From positions 1-41,179 of the forward strand of contig NZ_BMPI01000027.1 of assembly GCF_014647515.1 (NCBI RefSeq): a stretch of DNA of 41,179 bases, in the 5' to 3' direction. Positions 7,848 to 14,860 of the stretch are shown here, one piece after another. Each line of letters starts with the position of its first letter. Positions within the stretch are counted from its first letter, which is position 1. The notes under the pieces are model-generated. The model was not told the DNA's origin, searched no databases, and worked only from the letters and a program-made list of their open reading frames with translations. Source of the DNA: Dactylosporangium sucinum (lineage in GTDB: Bacteria; Actinomycetota; Actinomycetes; Mycobacteriales; Micromonosporaceae). A program made the position numbers and the translations under genes.

Positions 7848-9242
7848 CTACCAGGCGAACTGTTCGGTGTGGATGCGGTCCGGGGACACCCCGGCGGCGC
7901 GGGCCGCGTCCCGGGCGGCCGCGGTCCAGGCGTCGGGGCCGCAGAGGTACACCTCGGCGGCGGCGATGTGCGGGGCGAGGCGGTGCAGGGCCTCGGCGTC
8001 GGTGCGCCCGGCGGCGGGGGCCGGCAGCCAGGAGTCCTCGCGGGCGCGGGGGCCGAGCAGGTACACCACCCGGACGCCACGCTGCCGGGCCAGCCAGTCC
8101 AGCTCGGCGCGGAACGCCAGGTCGGCCTCGCTGCGGGCCCGGTAGACCAGGGTCGCCTGGCCGGGCGGGTACGGCAGCTCGCCGAGCAGGGCGAGCAGCG
8201 GGGTGACGCCGATGCCGCAGGCCAGCATGACGACCGGGCCGCCGGTGTAGTGCTCGCCGGTCAGCCGGCCGTACGGGCCCTCGACGAGCGCCCGGGTGCC
8301 CGGTCGCAGCCCGCCGACGCGGGAGCTGCCGTCGCCGAGGTCCTTGACCGTGATGCGCAGCACGCCGGTGTGCGGGGTCGCGGACAGGGAGTACGGGTGG
8401 GCCCGGGACCAGCCGGGGCCGTCGAGGAACCGCCACTGGAAGAACTGCCCGGCGCGGACCGGGAGCCGGTCCAGGTCGCGGCCGCGCAGGTAGACCGTGG
8501 TCAGGCCGGGGCCCTCGGCGACGACCCGGTCGACGACGAGCCGGTGGCGCCAGTTGCGCCAGGCCGGCAGGCCGACGCGGTAGAGCACGACGGCGCCGGC
8601 CGAGACCGCGTACAGCGTCCACCAGTAGGCGGTCGACCACGGCGAGCCGGTGAAGTCGGTGCCGGTCCAGAGCTGGTGCGGCAGGGCGAGGCCGACGCCG
8701 AGGTAGGCGTAGAGGTGCAGCAGGTGCCAGGACTCGTACCGCAGCCGCCGCCGGGCCGCCCGCAGCGACGTCACGACGACGAGGACGAGCAGCAGGGTGC
8801 CGGCGGTGGCCAGCAGCATCCCGGGATAGTCGACGACCAGGTCCCACAGCTCGCCGACCACGTTCGCGCCGGCGGCACCGGCGTAGCCCACCGTGATGAG
8901 CACGACGTGCGCCAGCATGAGATGGAACGACGTGAAGCCGGTCCAGCGGTGCCAACGGGCCAGGCGATCCTGGCCGAACGCGCGCTCCACCGGCGGTACC
9001 CGCGCCATCAGCAGCACCTGCAGCAACAGCAGGTCGGAGGCGAGCAGGCCGGTGAGCCGGCCGAGCGAGGACACCGAGTCCGGCCAGGCGCCGGCGAGGT
9101 CCTGCACGCCGCGGTTGCCCACCCACAGCGCGGTCACCACGAGCAGGCTCAGCCAGGCGGTCGAGGCACCGGCGTCGGCCCACCACCGTGGCGTGGCGCG
9201 CGGCGGCGCCGGGGCGGGAGCGCGAAGCGCGGTCGTCGTCAC
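7848..9242 (-). CDS. Ferric-reductase-like membrane flavocytochrome (FAD/NAD(P)-binding)
   Basis: A 464-residue membrane oxidoreductase. The N-terminal half has six or so helices of the ferric reductase-like domain with paired histidines (RWHRWTGFTSFHLMLAH and SWHLLHLYAYLG...LPHQ) expected to hold two b hemes. The C-terminal half (about 235-464) is a ferredoxin-NADP reductase module: FAD motif HPYSLS, glycine-rich GIGVTPLLALLG, and CGPDAWT near the C-terminus. It should pass electrons from cytoplasmic NAD(P)H through FAD and heme to the outer face. The next two genes encode an FMN-binding protein and ApbE. The GTG at 9242 is the likely start; the gas-vesicle operon lies upstream on the same strand, separated by a hairpin. 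Confidence 0.92.
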   Translation of the reverse strand: MTTTALRAPAPAPPRATPRWWADAGASTAWLSLLVVTALWVGNRGVQDLAGAWPDSVSSLGRLTGLLASDLLLLQVLLMARVPPVERAFGQDRLARWHRWTGFTSFHLMLAHVVLITVGYAGAAGANVVGELWDLVVDYPGMLLATAGTLLLVLVVVTSLRAARRRLRYESWHLLHLYAYLGVGLALPHQLWTGTDFTGSPWSTAYWWTLYAVSAGAVVLYRVGLPAWRNWRHRLVVDRVVAEGPGLTTVYLRGRDLDRLPVRAGQFFQWRFLDGPGWSRAHPYSLSATPHTGVLRITVKDLGDGSSRVGGLRPGTRALVEGPYGRLTGEHYTGGPVVMLACGIGVTPLLALLGELPYPPGQATLVYRARSEADLAFRAELDWLARQRGVRVVYLLGPRAREDSWLPAPAAGRTDAEALHRLAPHIAAAEVYLCGPDAWTAAARDAARAAGVSPDRIHTEQFAW

Positions 9243-9359
9243 GCCGCGGGCTCAGAACATCGCTGCATGCGTCATGGATAGGCGGCCAACGTCCGGGCGG
9301 CCTGTGCCGTACCTGTGACCCGGCTGTGAGCCTGACGGCGCGCGTCCGGCGGCGGCGCG

Positions 9360-9383
9360 GCCGGGCCCGGCGCAGGGCCCGGC
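9360..9383 (-). terminator. Hairpin terminator after gvpK
   Basis: GCCGGGCCC, a 6-nt loop and GGGCCCGGC form a perfect 9-bp stem whose arm touches the gvpK stop codon. There is no T-tract, as is common in high-GC actinomycetes. It separates the gas-vesicle operon from the flavin electron-transfer operon. Confidence 0.65.
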
Positions 9384-9709
9384 TACGGCGCGGGCCTGGT
9401 CGAGGTGTTCCTGGCCGGGCTGCGGGTGTCGCCGGGATCGGTGAGGTAAGGGCCGAACGGCCCCAGGTCGATGTTCAGGTCCTCGGCGGACAGCCCGAAG
9501 TGCTCGCGGAGCTCGGTCATCCGCTCGTCCAGGGCCATCAGGGTCGCGCCGATCTCCTCGACCTGCTCGTCGGTGAGGTCCCCGACGTCGATGCGCCGCA
9601 GCGCCTGCCGCTCCATCAGCTGGCGCAGCAGCTCGATCACGGTGAGCACCAGGCCGGCGAAGCCGCGCTCGACGTTGTCGCGGTCGACCTCGAGTCGCTC
9701 CCCGTTCAC
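9383..9709 (-). CDS. gvpK: Gas vesicle protein GvpK
   Basis: A 108-residue GvpK: RLEVDRDNVERGFAGLVLTVIELLRQLMERQALRRID is the family core, followed by LTDEQVEEIGATLMALDERM and FGLSAEDLNIDLGPFG. GvpK is a minor protein required for gas-vesicle assembly; its exact role is not settled. I placed the start at GTG 9707-9709, which overlaps the gvpS stop (GTGA) and has GAGGGG upstream; longer upstream frames read through gvpS and are not plausible. It is the last gene of the ten-gene operon, as in the Streptomyces gvp cluster where gvpK also follows gvpS. Confidence 0.92.
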   Translation of the reverse strand: MNGERLEVDRDNVERGFAGLVLTVIELLRQLMERQALRRIDVGDLTDEQVEEIGATLMALDERMTELREHFGLSAEDLNIDLGPFGPYLTDPGDTRSPARNTSTRPAP

Positions 9710-9906
9710 GGCGGTGGCCCCTCGCCGGGCTGGGTGAGCGTCCCGACGGAGGCGACGAGGGCGCGCAGCGAGACGTACACCAGGTCGACGCCGGCGATCG
9801 ACAGCGTCACCTCGCCGGTGATGACGACGCCGGTGGCGAGGAGGCGGTCGAGGAGGTCGGCGAGCCCGGCCCGCTCGGGCACCACCACGATGTCGGACGA
9901 GGTCAT
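9706..9906 (-). CDS. gvpS: Gas vesicle protein of the GvpA/GvpJ family (GvpS-like)
   Basis: A 66-residue small GvpA/J-family protein: LADLLDRLLATGVVITGEVTLSIAGVDLVYVSLRALVAS keeps the helix-beta-beta-helix core of the gas vesicle shell protein. It is shorter than GvpA (133 aa) and GvpJ (116 aa) in the same operon. Members of this type are thought to be minor shell or nucleation components. The position between gvpL and gvpK is that of gvpS in Streptomyces. The ATG at 9906 overlaps the gvpL stop (ATGA); a longer upstream start would overlap gvpL extensively. Confidence 0.87.
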   Translation of the reverse strand: MTSSDIVVVPERAGLADLLDRLLATGVVITGEVTLSIAGVDLVYVSLRALVASVGTLTQPGEGPPP

Positions 9907-10679
9907 GACCGCGCCCCCTCCGCGGCGGCGTCCCCATCGGCGTCCGGGGCGGTGAACGAGTACGGCGGCCACGGCCCGGTCAGCTCCACGTCCAGGTCGG
10001 CGTGCCCGGCGGCCTGCGCGGCCACGGCCGCCGCGAAGCCGTCCGCGTGGCCCTCGTCGACCAGGTACGCGGCGTTGAGGACCATCGGCTCCGGGCGGCC
10101 GGTGAGGCGCCGATCCTGCGGCGGGTGGCGCCGGGCGGCCTCGGCGCGGCCGGCGAGCGCCGCGTGGACCTCCTCGGCACCGTCGACGGCCCGCTGCCGC
10201 CGGTCGTCGACGGCCGACAGCTGCGCACGCCGCCGGCGCAGGTAGTCGGTCCCCGAGCCGCCGGCCGGGGCCGCGGCGGGCTCGGGAGCCGGGGTGGCGT
10301 AGATCTTCACGCCCAGCTCGGTGCGGCCGTCCAGCCGCGACAGCGCGGCGTCGAGGTCGGCGTGCCGGTCGGCGAGCATCGTCCGGACACCCGCCGCGTC
10401 CGCGTAGACGGTGGCCAGGCGGGCCGGGACCACCGTGCGGGACGCGCCGAGCGCGGCCACCACGGCGTGATGGCTCCGCGCCACGCCCTCCAGCCAGGTC
10501 AGGTCCTCGAGGTTGCGCTGCAGCGCCTCCTCCCCGAAGCGGTCGAGGTCCACCGGGCTGACCGCCGCCGCCAGCCCCGCGGTCTCGACGACGCGCACCG
10601 GGGCGCCGTCGACGCCGGTGAGGCCGCCCGGCGGCGGGCCCGCGCGGGTCACGGCGTGCAGCCAGAGGCCCTCACCCAT
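9903..10679 (-). CDS. gvpL: Gas vesicle protein GvpL/GvpF family (GvpL position)
   Basis: A 258-residue GvpL/F protein. Family landmarks are the N-terminal LWLHAVTR strand, RHxAVV-type segment SHHAVVAALGASRTVVPARLATVYAD, and the middle DAALSRLDGRTELGVKIYA, ending in LTGPWPPYSFTAPD. These proteins bind shell-protein monomers and other Gvp factors during assembly. The second family member, gvpF, lies upstream in the operon; I assign F and L by gene order after Streptomyces. Its ATG overlaps the end of gvpJ by 8 bp. A central Ala/Pro linker (about 135-150) and an acidic C-terminal tail are visible. Confidence 0.9.
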   Translation of the reverse strand: MGEGLWLHAVTRAGPPPGGLTGVDGAPVRVVETAGLAAAVSPVDLDRFGEEALQRNLEDLTWLEGVARSHHAVVAALGASRTVVPARLATVYADAAGVRTMLADRHADLDAALSRLDGRTELGVKIYATPAPEPAAAPAGGSGTDYLRRRRAQLSAVDDRRQRAVDGAEEVHAALAGRAEAARRHPPQDRRLTGRPEPMVLNAAYLVDEGHADGFAAAVAAQAAGHADLDVELTGPWPPYSFTAPDADGDAAAEGARS

Positions 10680-11022
10680 GGCGCTCCTTCCGTGGCGGGG
10701 AGAGGGGCTCCGCCGCGGGCTCCCTCCGCGGCGCGGGAAGGGGCTGCGCCGCGGGCTCGCCCGGCGGCAGCGCCTCGCGGGCCTGCGAGCTGAGCCAGGG
10801 GTCGTGCTCCCACCAGTCGATGCCCATCTGGCGGGCGGTGTCGACCGACGCGACGACCAGCCGCAGCTTCACCGTCAGCAGTTCGATGTCGAGCAGGCTG
10901 ACCCGGATGTCGCCGACGATGACGATGCCGCGGTCGAGGACGCGCTCCAGGATGTCGCCGAGGTTCGCCGGCTCGTGGCCGGGGGCGACCGATCGCGTGG
11001 TGCCGTGGGACAGCTGGCTCAT
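10672..11022 (-). CDS. gvpJ: Gas vesicle protein GvpJ
   Basis: A 116-residue GvpA-family protein with the J-type signature: LGDILERVLDRGIVIVGDIRVSLLDIELLTVKLRLVVASVDTARQMGIDWWEHDPWL. The WWEHDP segment is characteristic of GvpJ/GvpM rather than GvpA. It is a minor shell component, likely at the cone tips. The C-terminal 35 residues are Pro/Arg/Glu-rich and encoded by imperfectly repeated DNA (about 10690-10770), so this tail is fast-evolving. The ATG at 11022 follows the gvpO stop after one base, so translation is coupled. Confidence 0.92.
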   Translation of the reverse strand: MSQLSHGTTRSVAPGHEPANLGDILERVLDRGIVIVGDIRVSLLDIELLTVKLRLVVASVDTARQMGIDWWEHDPWLSSQAREALPPGEPAAQPLPAPRREPAAEPLSPPRKERHG

Positions 11023-11023
11023 G

Positions 11024-11323
11024 TCAGGCCACCTTGTCGTCGCCCTTGCCCCTGGGGTACCGCCGGATCCGCCGCAGTCCGAGCAGCGATCCGTCGTCGG
11101 CGACCTCCGCGCGGTACGTGGCGAGGATGTCGCTGGACGACGGGATGCGCTCGTCCTCGACCACCTCGACCTCGACCACCCAGCCGTCGTCGACCTGCTC
11201 CAGGGCGGTGATGCCCGAGGGTGGTTTGCCGGTCAGTTCGGCGACGTCGCGCAGCGCGGCCCGGGCGACCGCGCCCGGCCCGCGGGCGGGGCGCCGTCGT
11301 TCGTCCTCGTCGTAGCGGGGCAT
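11024..11323 (-). CDS. gvpO: Gas vesicle protein GvpO
   Basis: A 99-residue GvpO: AALRDVAELTGKPPSGITALEQVDDGWVVEVEVVEDERIPSSSDILATYRAEV followed by LLGLRRIRRYPRGKG is the family pattern. GvpO is needed for vesicle formation in haloarchaea and is standard in actinobacterial clusters, where it is usually the first gene before gvpA. Here it sits between gvpG and gvpJ, a rearranged order. The ATG at 11323 lies 3 bp after the gvpG stop. Confidence 0.9.
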   Translation of the reverse strand: MPRYDEDERRRPARGPGAVARAALRDVAELTGKPPSGITALEQVDDGWVVEVEVVEDERIPSSSDILATYRAEVADDGSLLGLRRIRRYPRGKGDDKVA

Positions 11324-11326
11324 GCG

Positions 11327-11575
11327 TCATCCCTCCTCAGGGCCGCTCGGGGTCGGCCGGACGAGGCGGCCGACGAGCTCCCGCTCCAACCGGTCCGCGT
11401 CCGCCGGGTCGATCCGGCCTTCGGCGCGGGCGCTGTCGACCGCCTGCAGCTCCCGCCGGATCACCGCCGGGTCGAACATCTGCCGCTCGACCTCCTCGCG
11501 CAGCACGTCACCGACCCAGACCACCGCCCGGACGGGGGCGATCGGAAGCGTCAGGATTGCGCTGACGAGTCCCAC
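11327..11575 (-). CDS. gvpG: Gas vesicle protein GvpG
   Basis: An 82-residue GvpG: hydrophobic N-terminus GLVSAILTLPIAPVRAVVWVGDVLREEVERQ, then an alpha-helical coiled region AVIRRELQAVDSARAEGRIDPADADRLERELVGRL. This matches the small GvpG family, an assembly factor. I chose GTG 11573-11575, giving the MGLVSAILTLP start usual for the family and a GGAGG ribosome-binding site; it overlaps the gvpF 3' end by 25 bp in another frame. An upstream in-frame start would add residues unlike GvpG. Confidence 0.9.
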   Translation of the reverse strand: MGLVSAILTLPIAPVRAVVWVGDVLREEVERQMFDPAVIRRELQAVDSARAEGRIDPADADRLERELVGRLVRPTPSGPEEG

Positions 11576-12336
11576 AGCTCCGCCTCCGGTCCGCGATCCA
11601 CGAAGTCGTACGGTGCCAGCGGTCCCAGCAGCCGCACCTCCACCCGGCCGGCCCACCGCCGGGCCAGCTCCTGCACCGCCCGCACGAGCTTCTCCTCCCG
11701 GCGGGTCTCGGCGAGCACGGCGACGTTCGCCGCGTCGAACTCGCCGGCCGGGTCGCGCGGGACGGTGGCGACCGTCACGGGCGCGAGGGCGTCGACGACC
11801 GCCTGGCTGTCGGCGCCGCGGCGGACCTCGATCGCCTCGCCGACGGCCTGCCCGAGCTCGATGCGCTCGGAGCGGGTGACCTCCTCGGGGCGGTCGCGCA
11901 CGGCGGCGCGCAGCTGCTCCAGCCGCGGGTTCTCCGCCATCACCTCCCGCAGCACGGCGTCCTCGACGTACCGGGCGGTCACCACGTACTCCGCCTTGCC
12001 GTCGAGCCGGCGCAGGGCCGCGTCGAACTCGTCGTGGTGCGGCGCGAGGAAGTCGTCCACGATGGACCGGCGATCCGTCAGTACCGCGCCGAAGCGCACG
12101 GGCACCACCGGTACCACTCCCGCCGTGGCGTCCAGGAGCTGCTCGTGGGCGAGCAGGTCCTCCGGCGTCCCCAGTGGACGGTCGAGCTCCACGTCGGACA
12201 CCAGGGCCGCGACCCGGCCGTGCCGCACCACGGTCACCGGCGCCGTCTCGCCGCCCACGCCGCGGGCGTCGGGCTCGGTCTCGACGTCGGCGGGGACGAT
12301 GCCGTAGACGTAGGTGCCGGTGGTCGCCGTCACCAT
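11551..12336 (-). CDS. gvpF: Gas vesicle protein GvpL/GvpF family (GvpF position)
   Basis: A 261-residue protein with the family N-terminus TYVYGIVPADVE, then VSDVELDRPLGTPEDLLAHEQLLDATAG, VVPVRFGAVL, and DEFDAALRRLDGKAEYVVTARY. The C-terminal part ends VEVRLLGPLAPYDFVD. GvpF is thought to escort GvpA and has been found on the gas-facing side of vesicles in other species. It directly follows gvpA with a one-base gap, as in Streptomyces. It is one of two paralogues here (the other at 9903-10679); low sequence identity suggests ancient divergence rather than recent duplication. Confidence 0.91.
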   Translation of the reverse strand: MVTATTGTYVYGIVPADVETEPDARGVGGETAPVTVVRHGRVAALVSDVELDRPLGTPEDLLAHEQLLDATAGVVPVVPVRFGAVLTDRRSIVDDFLAPHHDEFDAALRRLDGKAEYVVTARYVEDAVLREVMAENPRLEQLRAAVRDRPEEVTRSERIELGQAVGEAIEVRRGADSQAVVDALAPVTVATVPRDPAGEFDAANVAVLAETRREEKLVRAVQELARRWAGRVEVRLLGPLAPYDFVDRGPEAELWDSSAQS

Positions 12337-12337
12337 G

Positions 12338-12739
12338 TCAGTCCCCCTCCCGGCGCCGGCGGCGCGGCACCCGCTCCGGCTCCTCGTCGGGCTCGAGCAC
12401 CTCCCGCACCTTCTCGCCGGCCGCCTCCAGCATGCCCTTCGTCTTGTGCTTGGCGCCGCCCTGGGCCATGTCGCCCACGAGCTCCGGCAGCCCGGCCTTG
12501 TCCTGCGCGATGTCCAGGCGGTTGACCGCCTCGGCGAAGCGCAGGTAGGTGTCGACGCTGGCCACGACGATGCGCGCGTCGATCGTCAGCAGTTCGATGC
12601 CGACGAGCGAGACGCGCACGTAGGCGTCGATGACCAGGCCCTTGTCAAGAATCGTGTCGAGCACGTCGGCGAGCGACGCGGACGAGGGCCGGTCGACCAC
12701 GCCACCGCCACCGCCGCGCGGTTGCAGGGCGGTACTCAT
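12338..12739 (-). CDS. gvpA: Gas vesicle structural protein GvpA
   Basis: A 133-residue shell protein. The core at about 20-75 (SLADVLDTILDKGLVIDAYVRVSLVGIELLTIDARIVVASVDTYLRFAEAV, in parts) is the conserved GvpA helix-beta-beta-helix. A C-terminal extension (about 80-133) is charged and ends in a run of arginines; Streptomyces GvpA also has such an extension, while cyanobacterial GvpA does not. It forms the ribs of the gas-filled shell. The ATG at 12739 overlaps the stop of the upstream SRPBCC gene (ATGA), so shell protein synthesis is coupled to that accessory gene. Confidence 0.93.
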   Translation of the reverse strand: MSTALQPRGGGGGVVDRPSSASLADVLDTILDKGLVIDAYVRVSLVGIELLTIDARIVVASVDTYLRFAEAVNRLDIAQDKAGLPELVGDMAQGGAKHKTKGMLEAAGEKVREVLEPDEEPERVPRRRRREGD

Positions 12740-13848
12740 CGCTTGCTCCCCACTCGTTCACCGTCGCCGGACCGGCGGCGCGGCCGCGGCTGCTCGTCGG
12801 TCTCCCGGACGTTGCGGCGTCCCTGTTGCTTCTGCGGTGCCCGCCGCCGCGGCGCCGGCTTGCGCTCCTCGGCCTCCGGCGGCGCGGCCTCGCCTTCCTC
12901 GGCCTCCTCGCCCTCCTCGGGTTCCTCGCTTTCCTCGGGCTCCTCGCGGGCCTCGGCCTCCCTGCCTTCCTCGCCTTCCTCGGGCTCCTCGGCCTCCGGG
13001 CCTTCCCGCTCCTCCTCGGCCGCTTCGCTCTCCTCGCGCAGCGCGGTCTCGTGGTCCTTCACCACCTCGCCGTCGCGGATCTCGCCGCGCCAGCCCTCCA
13101 CGCCGTCGGGGTCGAGGATCGTCTGGGTCATGACGTGCCGCCGGAAGTGCTTGAACTCCAGCCGGGCCCGCCGCCCCTGCGCCCGCCACAGGTTCCCGGT
13201 GTGCTCGAAGAAGCCCTGCGGGTGGTACTCCAGCGCGAGCAGGATCCGGGTCATGTTCGGCAGCAGCTCGTGGAACGTGACCGAGCCGTCGACGTGCCCC
13301 TTGGGCCCCTTGGAGCGCCACACGATGTTGTAGTCCGGGATCTGCTGGACGATCGTGGCCTCCCACGTGCGGTGCGACCAGAAGACCTGGGCCTTCCAGT
13401 TGTTCTTCTCGTCCGACGCCTGCTCGACGCTCTCGACCTTCTTCATGAAGCTCGGGAAGTCGGCGAACTGGGTCCACTGGTTGTACGCGACCCGCACCGG
13501 CACACCGACGTCGAGCGTCTCCTCGATGTTGGTGACCTTCAGCTTCCGGCCCTTCGCGCCCTTGCCCTTGCCGCCGCCGAAGACGCCCTTGACCTTCTCC
13601 TTGAGGCCGGCCCACCCGCCGGAGAGCATGGCCCCGGCCGGCGACTTGCCCTCAGTGATCTTCTCCACGCCGGTCACCGCCGCTTTCAGGCCGGCGCCGC
13701 CCTCGCCGCCGGCGTACTCGGTCAGGCGCTCCGTCAGCCCGCTCACCCTTCGCCCGGCCGCCTTGATCGCCTTGCGACCGGCGACCGCGGCCAGCTCCTT
13801 CGCGTCGCGGGCGAGCACCTCGCTGAAACTGGTCGGCTTCGAGGTCAT
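12736..13848 (-). CDS. SRPBCC-domain protein with acidic/basic tails, gas-vesicle operon
   Basis: A 370-residue cytosolic protein in three parts. Residues 1-100 are helical, Lys-rich and Gly-rich. Residues about 105-245 are an SRPBCC (polyketide cyclase/dehydrase, START-like) domain: NIEETLDVGVPVRVAYNQWT, FADFPSFMKKVESV, ATIVQQIPDYNIVWRSKG. Residues 270-328 are more than half Glu, followed by a basic Arg/Lys tail to the end. SRPBCC proteins bind hydrophobic ligands; a role as shell-protein chaperone or lipid binder is inference. Streptomyces gvp clusters carry two extra genes (gvpY, gvpZ); correspondence is possible but not shown here. Start and stop overlap the neighbouring genes (ATGA). Confidence 0.85.
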   Translation of the reverse strand: MTSKPTSFSEVLARDAKELAAVAGRKAIKAAGRRVSGLTERLTEYAGGEGGAGLKAAVTGVEKITEGKSPAGAMLSGGWAGLKEKVKGVFGGGKGKGAKGRKLKVTNIEETLDVGVPVRVAYNQWTQFADFPSFMKKVESVEQASDEKNNWKAQVFWSHRTWEATIVQQIPDYNIVWRSKGPKGHVDGSVTFHELLPNMTRILLALEYHPQGFFEHTGNLWRAQGRRARLEFKHFRRHVMTQTILDPDGVEGWRGEIRDGEVVKDHETALREESEAAEEEREGPEAEEPEEGEEGREAEAREEPEESEEPEEGEEAEEGEAAPPEAEERKPAPRRRAPQKQQGRRNVRETDEQPRPRRRSGDGERVGSKR

Positions 13849-14354
13849 GAGCCGCTCCCCCTCCGGCGCACCGGCGGACGGCCACGTGACCGGGCGCCGG
13901 CCGTCACGGGTGCCCGCTCCTCTTCTTCCTCTTCCGGTTCCTCGTACTCGTCTTCCTCTTCGTCCCGCTCGTACTCGTCGGCCGGCTCCGGCTCCGGGCG
14001 GCGGCGCCGGGCCCGGCGCGGCTCTTCCTCTTCCTCGGGCTCTTCGCCTTCGCCCGAGCGGAGCGCGTCGGTCCGCTCACGCAGCCGGTCGCTCACCGAG
14101 CCGATCCGGCTCGTCACCGCGGTCCGGGCGGCGTCCTTGGTGGCGCTGACGAGCGGCGCGCCCAGCTCGCCCAGCTTGCGCAGCTCCGGCGCGGAGCTGA
14201 GCGCCCGGACGCCGTGCTGCAGCAGGCCACCCGGACGGCTGAGCCGGCCGGAGGCCGCCGCCGCGGCCAGCAACAGGCCCCAGCGCAACTTGTGCTGCCG
14301 CCCGAGCAGATACCCGATGCCGGCGGCCAGCAACACCTGCGTCCTGCAGTTCAC
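13845..14354 (-). CDS. Small membrane-associated protein with Glu-rich tail, first gene of gas-vesicle operon
   Basis: A 169-residue protein of no firmly recognised family. Residues 6-36 are hydrophobic (VLLAAGIGYLLGRQ, then WGLLLAAAAAS), like the short anchors of YtxH-type proteins. Residues 55-98 form an amphipathic helix, 101-147 are almost purely acidic with an Arg/Pro interruption, and the last 20 residues are basic. The same acid-then-base tail occurs in the next protein. GTG 14352-14354 is the likely start, with GGGAG upstream. As first gene of the operon, overlapping the SRPBCC start, it is probably an accessory factor for gas-vesicle formation or membrane placement. Confidence 0.75.
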   Translation of the reverse strand: MNCRTQVLLAAGIGYLLGRQHKLRWGLLLAAAAASGRLSRPGGLLQHGVRALSSAPELRKLGELGAPLVSATKDAARTAVTSRIGSVSDRLRERTDALRSGEGEEPEEEEEPRRARRRRPEPEPADEYERDEEEDEYEEPEEEEEERAPVTAGARSRGRPPVRRRGSGS

Positions 14355-14451
14355 AAGGCTCTCCCTTCGCCTGGCGGCCGGCCGGAGGGTGGCCGTGATA
14401 CGCACGACTGGGGTTGGTGGCCGGCGGCTGCTGTTGCGGAGATCAATTCGG

Positions 14452-14476
14452 CTACCCCCACCCGCGGGAGTGAAAC
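14452..14476 (-). promoter_or_regulatory. Candidate sigma-B-like stress promoter of the gas-vesicle operon
   Basis: On the minus strand GTTT (14473-14476), 15 bases, then GGGTA (14453-14457) match the GTTT-N14-16-GGGTA pattern of actinobacterial sigma-B-family stress promoters. Transcription would start about 90 nt before the first operon gene at 14354. Confidence 0.55.
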
Positions 14477-14515
14477 CTGTGGCGCGGCACCCGCCGGGGG
14501 TGCCGCGCCACAGGT
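14475..14515 (-). terminator. 18-bp perfect-stem terminator after glsB
   Basis: Arms 14475-14492 and 14498-14515 pair perfectly over 18 bp around a 5-nt loop, immediately downstream of the leftward GlsB gene. One arm touches the -35 of the gas-vesicle promoter, so it insulates that operon from read-through. Spacing and strength support a terminator; there is only a short T-run after it. Confidence 0.8.
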
Positions 14516-14533
14516 CCTTGGTTGCGGTGTGCC

Positions 14534-14812
14534 CTACGGGCTGTGATGGTGTTGTCGTCCCCACAGCCCGGCGACCACCCACACGCCGATGGCCGCGAGG
14601 ACGACCTGCGTGATGAGTTCGAGCCAGTCGATGCCCGGGGTGTTGGCGTAGCCGAGTGCCCGGGCGATGGCCGTGCCGATCAGGGCCGCCACGATACCGA
14701 TCACCACGGTCAGCCAGATCGGGATCGCCTGCTTGCCCGGAACCGCCAGCCGTCCGAGCACACCGATGATGGCGCCGATGATGAGCGCCGAAATGATGCC
14801 GCTGATGGTCAT
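14534..14812 (-). CDS. GlsB/YeaQ/YmgE family stress-response membrane protein
   Basis: A 92-residue membrane protein with three hydrophobic helices: ISALIIGAIIGVLGRL, IWLTVVIGIVAALIGTAIARAL, and LITQVVLAAIGVWVVAGLWG. The glycine pattern in helices 1 and 2 and the total size match the transglycosylase-associated (PF04226) family, small proteins induced by envelope or general stress whose function is unknown. The ATG at 14812 has GGAGG about 7 nt upstream. It follows the FAD/Fe-S oxidoreductase gene by 48 bp and could be cotranscribed with it. A strong hairpin ends the transcript. Confidence 0.9.
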   Translation of the reverse strand: MTISGIISALIIGAIIGVLGRLAVPGKQAIPIWLTVVIGIVAALIGTAIARALGYANTPGIDWLELITQVVLAAIGVWVVAGLWGRQHHHSP

Positions 14813-14860
14813 CCCTAGCCTCCAACCCGCGGTTGCTGCGCTCGCCGGAGGCCTGCCCCG

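Noticed and set aside
7606..9186. 526-codon minus-strand frame over the ferric-reductase-like gene
   Set aside because: Same strand but shifted frame, Arg/Pro/Ala-rich with no domain; the 7848-9242 frame has heme, FAD and NAD motifs.
10690..10770. Imperfect direct repeats near the gvpJ 3' end
   Set aside because: In-frame repeats encoding the Pro/Arg-rich tail; no sign of a mobile element.
12870..13030. Dense CTCCTCGG-type repeats resembling a tandem repeat or array
   Set aside because: They encode the Glu-rich tail of the SRPBCC protein in frame; no regular spacers, so not CRISPR.
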